This document shows positions 58,384 to 64,000 of a DNA stretch of 64,000 bases, piece by piece. The first letter of the stretch is position 1. The number at the start of each line of letters is the position of its first letter. The position numbers were made by a program, and so were the translations under genes. The stretch covers positions 682,001 through 746,000 of the forward strand of contig NZ_JAPZSV010000003.1 in NCBI RefSeq assembly GCF_027532185.1, read 5' to 3'. Source of the stretch: Hylemonella sp. GTDB taxonomy: Bacteria; Pseudomonadota; Gammaproteobacteria; Burkholderiales; Burkholderiaceae_C. Under the pieces are notes generated by a model that ran no database searches, was not told the origin of the DNA, and was given only the letters and a program-made list of their open reading frames with translations.

Positions 58384-59286
58384 ATGACTTCGACATTCCG
58401 CCAGGTGGCCCTGATCGGCAAATACCAGACCGCGAGCGCCGCCGGGACGGGCAGCCGCAGCCGGCCGGCCCTGGCCGATATCGCGGCCCTGCTGCAAGCC
58501 CAGGGCTGCACCGTGGTACTGGAAGAGCAGACCGCCTCCAACGCCGGGCTGAACGACTACGCGACAGAGGATCTGGAAGCCATCGGCCGTCAGTGCGACC
58601 TGGGTCTGGTGGTGGGCGGTGACGGCACCATGCTGGGCATCGGCCGCAAGCTGGCCAGTTCCGGGGTGCCGCTGATCGGCATCAACCATGGCCGCCTGGG
58701 CTTCATGACCGACATTCCTTTCGGCAGCTTCGAAACGGTGCTGCCGCCCATGCTGCGCGGCGAGTATGAGGAGGAGCGCCGCCAGCTCATGCGCGCACGC
58801 GTGCTGCGGCAAGGCGAATGCGTCTTTGATACCCTGGCCATGAACGATGTGGTGGTGCACCGCGGGAACACCTCGGGCATGGTGGAGCTGCGAGTGGAGG
58901 TGGACGGCCACTTCGTGGCCAACCAGCGCGCCGACGGTCTGATCGTGGCCACACCCACCGGCTCCACCGCCTATTCGCTGTCAGCTGGCGGCCCCATCCT
59001 GCACCCGTCCATCCCGGGCTGGGTGATGGCGCCGATCGCCCCGCACACCTTGTCCAACCGCCCCGTGGTGCTGTCCAGCGACTCCGAGGTGGCCATCGAG
59101 ATCGCCTCGGACCGTGAGGCGATTGCCAATTTCGACATGCAGTCCCTGGCTGCGCTGCAGCAGGGGGACCGCATCATCGTGAGCCGCTCCGAGCACAGTG
59201 TGCGTTTCCTGCACCCGCGTGGCTGGAGCTATTTCGACACCCTGCGGCAGAAGCTGCACTGGAACGAGGGAATCACGGGACCATGA
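58384..59286 (+). CDS. nadK: NAD kinase
   Basis: 300 aa. The GGDGT motif lies in [20 protein letters not shown] (about 75-94), NE-type region [20 protein letters not shown], and [20 protein letters not shown]. It makes NADP from NAD and ATP. Overlaps recN by four bases. Confidence 0.97.
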   Translation: MTSTFRQVALIGKYQTASAAGTGSRSRPALADIAALLQAQGCTVVLEEQTASNAGLNDYATEDLEAIGRQCDLGLVVGGDGTMLGIGRKLASSGVPLIGINHGRLGFMTDIPFGSFETVLPPMLRGEYEEERRQLMRARVLRQGECVFDTLAMNDVVVHRGNTSGMVELRVEVDGHFVANQRADGLIVATPTGSTAYSLSAGGPILHPSIPGWVMAPIAPHTLSNRPVVLSSDSEVAIEIASDREAIANFDMQSLAALQQGDRIIVSRSEHSVRFLHPRGWSYFDTLRQKLHWNEGITGP

Positions 59287-60944
59287 GCCTCAAACGCATC
59301 GTTCTGCGCGATTTCGTCATCATCGACGAGCTCGATCTGGAGCTCGACAAAGGTTTCACCGTGCTCACGGGCGAGACCGGTGCGGGCAAGTCCATCCTGA
59401 TCGATGCGCTGCAGCTCGTCACCGGCGCACGCGCCGACACCGGCCTGATCCGCGAAGGCGCCGGACGGACCGACGTGAGCGTGGAGTTCGACGACTGCAC
59501 GGCCCTGCAGGGTTGGCTCGAAGAAGCCGGCTTCGATCCCGGCTTCGACCCGGGCGCCACGCTGCTGCTGCGCCGCACGGTGGATACCCAAGGGAAAAGT
59601 CGCGCCTGGATCAACGGCAGCCCGGCCACTGCCACCCAGCTGCGCGAGCTCGGCGAGCGGCTCTTCGATATCCATGGCCAGCATGCCTGGCAGAGCCTGA
59701 CGCGTGCCGAGGCCGTGCGCGGGCTGCTCGACGCCTATGCACAGCTCGACACCAGTGCCCTCACAGAATGCTGGACGCAGTGGCGCGCCGCCCTGCACAC
59801 ACTGGACGAAGCGCGCAAGGCCCAGGACACGCTGCAGCGTGAACGCGAACGCCTGGGCTGGCAGATCGGCGAGGTCGAGAAGCTTGCCCCCCAGCCCGGC
59901 GAATGGGACACGCTCAACACCGACCACAGCCGCCTGGCCCATGCCCAGGCCCTGATGGATGCGGCCCAAGGCGCACTGGACGCGCTCGACGGTGAAGAAG
60001 GCGGCGCCAACCAAGCCCTCGACCAGGCCCGCCAGACGCTACAGAATCAGGAGCATCTGGAGCCTGAATTCAAATCTCTCGTCGAGGTGCTGAACTCCAG
60101 CCTGGCCCAGGTGGAAGACAGCGTGCACACGCTGCGCGCCTACCTACGCCGCACCGACCTGGACCCGGAGCGCCTGGCCGAGCTCGATACCCGCATGACG
60201 CAGTGGATGTCGCTCGCGCGCCGCTACAAACGCGCGCCCGAGGAACTCGCCGCGACCCTGGCCGGCTGGAAAGAAGAGCTGGCCCGGCTCGACGCAGCGG
60301 CTGATCTGGCCAGCCTCGAAGCCGCGGAGCAGCAGGCCCAGGCCGCCTATCTGAAGACAGCGCAGGCCGTCTCGCAGGCCCGCGCCGTGGCCGCGCCCAA
60401 GCTGGCCCAGGCCATCACCCAGGCCATGCAGGGCCTGGGCATGCAAGGCGGGCGCTTCGAGGTGCAGCTGCACAAGGCCGAACATCCCATGCAGAGCGGC
60501 CTGGAAGACGTGCATTTCCTCGTGGCCGGCCATGCCGGCAGCACACCACGCCCGGTGGGCAAGGTGGCTTCGGGCGGTGAGCTCTCGCGCATCGCACTGG
60601 CCATCGCAGTGACGACCAGCCAGCTGGGCTCGGCCCAGACCTTGATCTTCGACGAGGTGGATTCAGGCGTGGGCGGGGCCGTGGCCGAGACCGTGGGCCG
60701 CCTCATGAAGCAGCTCGGGCGCGACCGACAGGTGCTGGCCGTGACCCACCTGCCCCAGGTCGCCGCCTGTGCCGACCACCACCTGGTCGTGGCCAAGCAG
60801 CGCCAGGGGCAGACCACGCTGAGCCAGGTCGGCCTGGTGCAGGGCGAAGCCCGCGTGGGCGAGATTGCCCGCATGCTGGGCGGCGAGCGCCTGTCCAGCA
60901 CCACGCTGGCCCACGCCAAGGAAATGCTGCAGGGCCAGGGCTGA
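59283..60944 (+). CDS. recN: DNA repair protein RecN
   Basis: 553 aa. Walker [16 protein letters not shown] near residue 31; SMC-like coiled-coil middle (about 160-390); C-terminal signature [20 protein letters not shown], then Walker [21 protein letters not shown] and the H-loop [20 protein letters not shown]. It acts in double-strand break repair. Starts within the nadK stop (ATGA). Confidence 0.97.
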   Translation: MSLKRIVLRDFVIIDELDLELDKGFTVLTGETGAGKSILIDALQLVTGARADTGLIREGAGRTDVSVEFDDCTALQGWLEEAGFDPGFDPGATLLLRRTVDTQGKSRAWINGSPATATQLRELGERLFDIHGQHAWQSLTRAEAVRGLLDAYAQLDTSALTECWTQWRAALHTLDEARKAQDTLQRERERLGWQIGEVEKLAPQPGEWDTLNTDHSRLAHAQALMDAAQGALDALDGEEGGANQALDQARQTLQNQEHLEPEFKSLVEVLNSSLAQVEDSVHTLRAYLRRTDLDPERLAELDTRMTQWMSLARRYKRAPEELAATLAGWKEELARLDAAADLASLEAAEQQAQAAYLKTAQAVSQARAVAAPKLAQAITQAMQGLGMQGGRFEVQLHKAEHPMQSGLEDVHFLVAGHAGSTPRPVGKVASGGELSRIALAIAVTTSQLGSAQTLIFDEVDSGVGGAVAETVGRLMKQLGRDRQVLAVTHLPQVAACADHHLVVAKQRQGQTTLSQVGLVQGEARVGEIARMLGGERLSSTTLAHAKEMLQGQG

Positions 60945-60951
60945 GCACACG

Positions 60952-61809
60952 ATGGAGATCGTCCTCATCACCGGCATGTCCGGCTCCGGCAAGTCGGTGG
61001 CGCTCCATGCGCTGGAGGACGCGGGCTATTACTGCGTCGACAACCTGCCGCCCGAGTTGCTGCAGGCCCTGGTCACGCTGGAGCAGCAGCATGCCGCCAA
61101 GCGGGTGGCCATCGCGATGGACGTACGCAGCGCCACCTCGCTGCCCCTGGTACCGGCGCAACTGACGGCGCTGCGCCAGCAGGGCATCACGGTCAAGCCT
61201 CTGTTTCTCGACGCCTCGACCGAAACCCTGATGCGCCGCTACTCGGAGACGCGGCGCCGGCATCCCTTGTCGCAAGCCGTGGGCGAAGCCGATGATCTGA
61301 GCCGCGTGCTGACCGAGGCCATCGAACTCGAACGCGAGCTGCTGGCTGATCTGCGCGAGCAGGCCCAGGTCATCGACACCAGCCTGATCCGCCCCTCGCA
61401 GCTGCAGGGCTATGTCAAGGACGTGATGCGCCTGCCCGGCAGCCCGCTGACCCTGGTCTTCGAGTCCTTCGCCTTCAAGCGCGGTATCCCGGTGGATGCA
61501 GACTATGTCTTCGACGTGCGCATGCTGCCCAACCCGCATTACGAACCCGAGCTGCGCCCGCTCACGGGCCGGGACGCACCTGTGGTGGACTTCCTGCGCG
61601 CCCAGCCCGAGGTCCTGCGCATGCGCGAGCACATACTGTCTTTTCTGGAGCAGTGGCTGGACGCGCTCTCGCACAACCACCGCAGCTATGTGACCGTGGC
61701 CATCGGCTGCACGGGCGGCCAGCACCGCTCGGTCTATCTGGTGGAGGAGCTGGCGCGGCATTTCGGCGCGCGCTGGCAGACCCTGCGGCGCCACCGCGAG
61801 CTCGGCTGA
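60952..61809 (+). CDS. rapZ: RNase adapter protein RapZ
   Basis: 285 aa from ATG 60952. P-loop [59 protein letters not shown]-terminal [20 protein letters not shown]. In enteric bacteria RapZ governs GlmS-related sRNA decay; no glmZ/glmY was sought here. Seven nt after recN. Confidence 0.95.
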   Translation: MEIVLITGMSGSGKSVALHALEDAGYYCVDNLPPELLQALVTLEQQHAAKRVAIAMDVRSATSLPLVPAQLTALRQQGITVKPLFLDASTETLMRRYSETRRRHPLSQAVGEADDLSRVLTEAIELERELLADLREQAQVIDTSLIRPSQLQGYVKDVMRLPGSPLTLVFESFAFKRGIPVDADYVFDVRMLPNPHYEPELRPLTGRDAPVVDFLRAQPEVLRMREHILSFLEQWLDALSHNHRSYVTVAIGCTGGQHRSVYLVEELARHFGARWQTLRRHRELG

Positions 61810-61812
61810 ACC

Positions 61813-62889
61813 TCAACCCTGCTGCAAAAGCTTGCGCACAGGCGCAGGCAAACCCAAAACAGGCCAGGTGTCGGCCGACTGCCAGCCACCGAGTTCCGAC
61901 AACTTGACCTGGGCCGGCAACTGCACACGCACAGGATGCAAATGCAGATCCTTGTGTGTGAGCACATGGGTGAAGACGGGCAGATCTTCCAGCCGGCCCC
62001 GGTAAGTCGCCGGCACTGCCGCACGCAGCTCGGCATCGCTGTCGTACAGCTCCAGGCAGTAGAGCCCGGCCCACACGCCCGGCGCAGGCCGCTGTCGCAG
62101 CCAGACCGCGCCATCGCGTGTCTGCGCCCATAGCAGCCAGAGCGACTGGGCCGTGCGCTTGAGCTTGCGTGTCTTGACGGGATAGTGTTCGGGCCGCTCT
62201 TCCTGAAGGGACACGCAGAACCCGGCCGCAGGACAGGCCGTACAGGCCGGCTTGCGCGGCAGGCAGACGGTGGCGCCCAGGTCCATCACCCCCTGGGTGT
62301 AGCGCGGCATGGTGTTGCTCAGATCGCGCTGCGGCAGGAGCTCGGTGGCGAGCTGCCACAGCGCGCGTTCGTTCGCCCCCTGGGCCAGATCAGCACCAAA
62401 GCCCAGCACCCGCGTGAGCACGCGCTTCACATTGCCATCGAGGATGGCGACCCGCTCGCCAAAGCAGATCGAGGCAATGGCTGCCGCCGTGGACGGGCCG
62501 ATGCCCGGCAGTTCCTGCAGCTGCGCCGCCGTGTGCGGGAAGACGCCGCCATGCCGCGCCACCACTTGGACGGCACAGGCGTGCAGGTTGCGCGCACGGC
62601 TGTAGTAGCCCAGGCCGCTCCAGAGCGCCAGCACGTCATCCAACCCGGCCGCGGCCAGGGCTTGCACATCGGGGAAACGCTGCAGAAAGCGCGCGTAATA
62701 GTCACGCACCGTGACCACCTGGGTCTGCTGCAGCATGATTTCCGACAGCCAGACGCGGTAGGGATCACGCGTGCCCTGCCAGGGCAGATCCCGGCGGCCG
62801 TGGCGGGCCTGCCAGCGCAGCAGCTGCTTGGCCCAGCCCTCGGGCAGTTTCACACGGAAAAGGGACGCCGGAGAACGCGGTCGGCTCAC
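61813..62889 (-). CDS. mutY: A/G-specific adenine DNA glycosylase MutY
   Basis: 358 aa. The HhH-GPD domain has WLSEIMLQQTQV with catalytic Glu (about 50), LPGIGPSTAAAIASICFGE and VAILDGNVKRVLTRV with the catalytic Asp. The 4Fe-4S motif is C-x6-C-x2-C-x5-C in CLPRKPACTACPAAGFC. The C-terminal MutT-like domain recognises 8-oxoG. It removes A opposite 8-oxoG. Convergent with rapZ; overlaps the dynamin-like gene stop by four bases. Confidence 0.97.
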   Translation of the reverse strand: MSRPRSPASLFRVKLPEGWAKQLLRWQARHGRRDLPWQGTRDPYRVWLSEIMLQQTQVVTVRDYYARFLQRFPDVQALAAAGLDDVLALWSGLGYYSRARNLHACAVQVVARHGGVFPHTAAQLQELPGIGPSTAAAIASICFGERVAILDGNVKRVLTRVLGFGADLAQGANERALWQLATELLPQRDLSNTMPRYTQGVMDLGATVCLPRKPACTACPAAGFCVSLQEERPEHYPVKTRKLKRTAQSLWLLWAQTRDGAVWLRQRPAPGVWAGLYCLELYDSDAELRAAVPATYRGRLEDLPVFTHVLTHKDLHLHPVRVQLPAQVKLSELGGWQSADTWPVLGLPAPVRKLLQQG

Positions 62890-64000
62890 GAGGCCTGCAA
62901 CTCGGCCGCCACCGTGTCCTTGGGCTTGGTGACGTCCTGGGCGCGGATCAGGTAGGCCGTGAGCTCGAGCAGCTTGGTGTCCAGCTGGTTCAGGGCCTTG
63001 AACTGGCCATCGATCTCGCCGATGCGCTCGTCCAGGCCGCCGGCGGCCTGCTGGATGCGATCGATGGCCTCCAGGCGGCGGCTGAAATTGCGGCGACGCT
63101 CGCGCAGCTGCGCGTCAAGCTGGGCCGCGGCCGATTTGCTCCAGAGCTCGACATCACCGAGCGCGGCCTGGTAGACGCTGCGCAGGCGCGTCGCCAAGGC
63201 GCGTACCAGACGGTCGGCGAACTCGGGCTGGGCCAGGCGGAAGGCGTTGCCCAGGCCCAGGTATTGCAGATGACCGCGCTCGACCTGGTCGAGGCTGTCG
63301 ATATAGGGCTGCATCTTCGGCTCCGCCGGCGGCTGCAGGGAGAAGCCTTGCTCGGCATTGAGCTGCTTGAACGAGGCATCCAGCATGGTCTGGATCTCGG
63401 CCGTGAGCGCCTGCACATGGCGCAGGTTTTCGCGCAGGCGGTCGAAGGTATCACCGTAGGACTTCTTGACGCCGAGCTTGAGGCCCGTCTGCAGCAGCGA
63501 CTGCATGAGCTGGTTCATCTCGCGCTTGAGGTTCTTGCTGCTCAGCAGGCCGAACACATCGCGCAGCAGCTTGAGGTGCACCGAGCGGACGGCGTGGATC
63601 TTGGCGCCAGCGCGGTCGAATTCGGCCTGTTCCTGCGAGATGCGCAGTCGCATGTGCTTGATGACGGCCGCGTTCTTGCCCTGCAGGCCCTTGAGCTCGA
63701 GCATCTGCTCGTTGAGATCGCGGCGGCGGATGTTGAGTACGCGACCCACCTCCAGCTGCAGATCGGAAATGCCGACGGCCACGGCAGCGCCCAGGATGCG
63801 CTGGCGCTGACCCATGATGCGCTGCGCCAGCACCTCCTCCAGCGCGGGCAGGCAGCTGGCCTGCAAGAGCTTGGCGTCGTCGGTGACCTTGCCGACCAGA
63901 CCCTTCTGGGCCGACACGGGCAGCACCTGCTCGCGGGACAGGCCGAGGATCTCGGCCGTGGTGGCGCGTTGACGGTCGATCTGCATCTGGATCTGGGCCG
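62886..64000 (-). CDS. Dynamin-family GTPase, C-terminal part (5' end outside window)
   Basis: The frame is open to the right window edge, so the N-terminal GTPase core is missing. The visible 371 codons include REQVLPVSAQKGLVGKVTDD, which resembles the end of a GTPase domain, followed by long helical/coiled-coil stalk segments (ISDLQLEVGRVLNIRRRDLN, RLRENLRHVQALTAEIQTML). This is the layout of bacterial dynamin-like proteins, which remodel membranes. Assignment depends on that remembered layout, as no P-loop is in view. Confidence 0.7.
   Translation of the reverse strand, partial: AQIQMQIDRQRATTAEILGLSREQVLPVSAQKGLVGKVTDDAKLLQASCLPALEEVLAQRIMGQRQRILGAAVAVGISDLQLEVGRVLNIRRRDLNEQMLELKGLQGKNAAVIKHMRLRISQEQAEFDRAGAKIHAVRSVHLKLLRDVFGLLSSKNLKREMNQLMQSLLQTGLKLGVKKSYGDTFDRLRENLRHVQALTAEIQTMLDASFKQLNAEQGFSLQPPAEPKMQPYIDSLDQVERGHLQYLGLGNAFRLAQPEFADRLVRALATRLRSVYQAALGDVELWSKSAAAQLDAQLRERRRNFSRRLEAIDRIQQAAGGLDERIGEIDGQFKALNQLDTKLLELTAYLIRAQDVTKPKDTVAAELQAS

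Noticed and set aside
1-64000. CRISPR arrays, insertion sequences, prophage, rRNA
   Set aside because: No regularly spaced repeats, transposase or phage structural genes, and no rRNA sequence were seen. The holin-family gene at 26336 is a YqjE-type cellular gene.

Overview
The window is a GC-rich (roughly two-thirds G+C by eye) chromosomal segment from a betaproteobacterium of the order Burkholderiales, most likely Comamonadaceae. The evidence is the high GC, a Bug/TctC-type receptor, the gcl-hyi-glxR glyoxylate cluster behind a LysR gene, the rpoZ-spoT-greB order, and the hrcA-nadK-recN-rapZ-mutY housekeeping block. No phage, insertion sequence or CRISPR array was found.

Layout. 0-2.3 kb: 3' end of an indolepyruvate oxidoreductase-like gene, a Bug receptor and a thioesterase. 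2.3-4.2 kb: two DUF3494 (ice-binding/adhesin-like) secreted proteins. 4.9-16.5 kb: a complete type II secretion set, with gspL-M-N-D-E-F and gspC on the minus strand and gspG-H-I-J-K on the plus strand. A BON-domain gene broken by one in-frame stop sits between gspC and gspL. 16.5-19.1 kb: an OmpA-type porin and a third DUF3494 lipoprotein. 19.3-27.0 kb: a dense envelope/stress block with three paralogous Crp/Fnr-type regulators, a 52-aa DUF3309 membrane peptide, CsbD, BON, ferritin-like, DUF4398, OmpA and beta-barrel proteins, and a YqjD-YqjE-YqjK-like trio. 27.1-28.2 kb: a guanidinium exporter (Gdx/SugE) under a guanidine-II riboswitch, and a fourth Crp/Fnr regulator. 28.3-35.1 kb: glyoxylate-to-glycerate metabolism (ttuD, LysR, gcl, hyi, glxR). 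35.1-38.2 kb: a DUF2855 protein, a REC-TPR protein and tRNA-Ser. 38.2-42.7 kb: a less GC-rich accessory segment (two secreted proteins of unknown function and a two-component pair) flanked by a 12-bp repeat of the tRNA-Ser 3' end. 42.7-64 kb: signalling (GGDEF/EAL, CBS, Ser/Thr kinase with PP2C phosphatase) and core genes (hemW, rdgB, rph, yicC, gmk, rpoZ, spoT, greB, hrcA, nadK, recN, rapZ, mutY, and a dynamin-like GTPase cut by the window end), plus tRNA-Arg and a CAU-anticodon tRNA.

Main discovery candidate: a 16-bp palindrome of consensus TGTKCG-N4-CGCACA recurs at least 14 times, only in promoter-like gaps. It lies upstream of all three DUF3494 genes, the broken BON gene, DUF3309, the ferritin-like/BON/CsbD run, the DUF4398/OmpA pair, the beta-barrel gene, and each of the three Crp/Fnr paralogs. 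This implies a self-regulated envelope-remodelling regulon that surrounds the type II secretion locus. The ligand and the division of labour among the paralogs cannot be read from the sequence.
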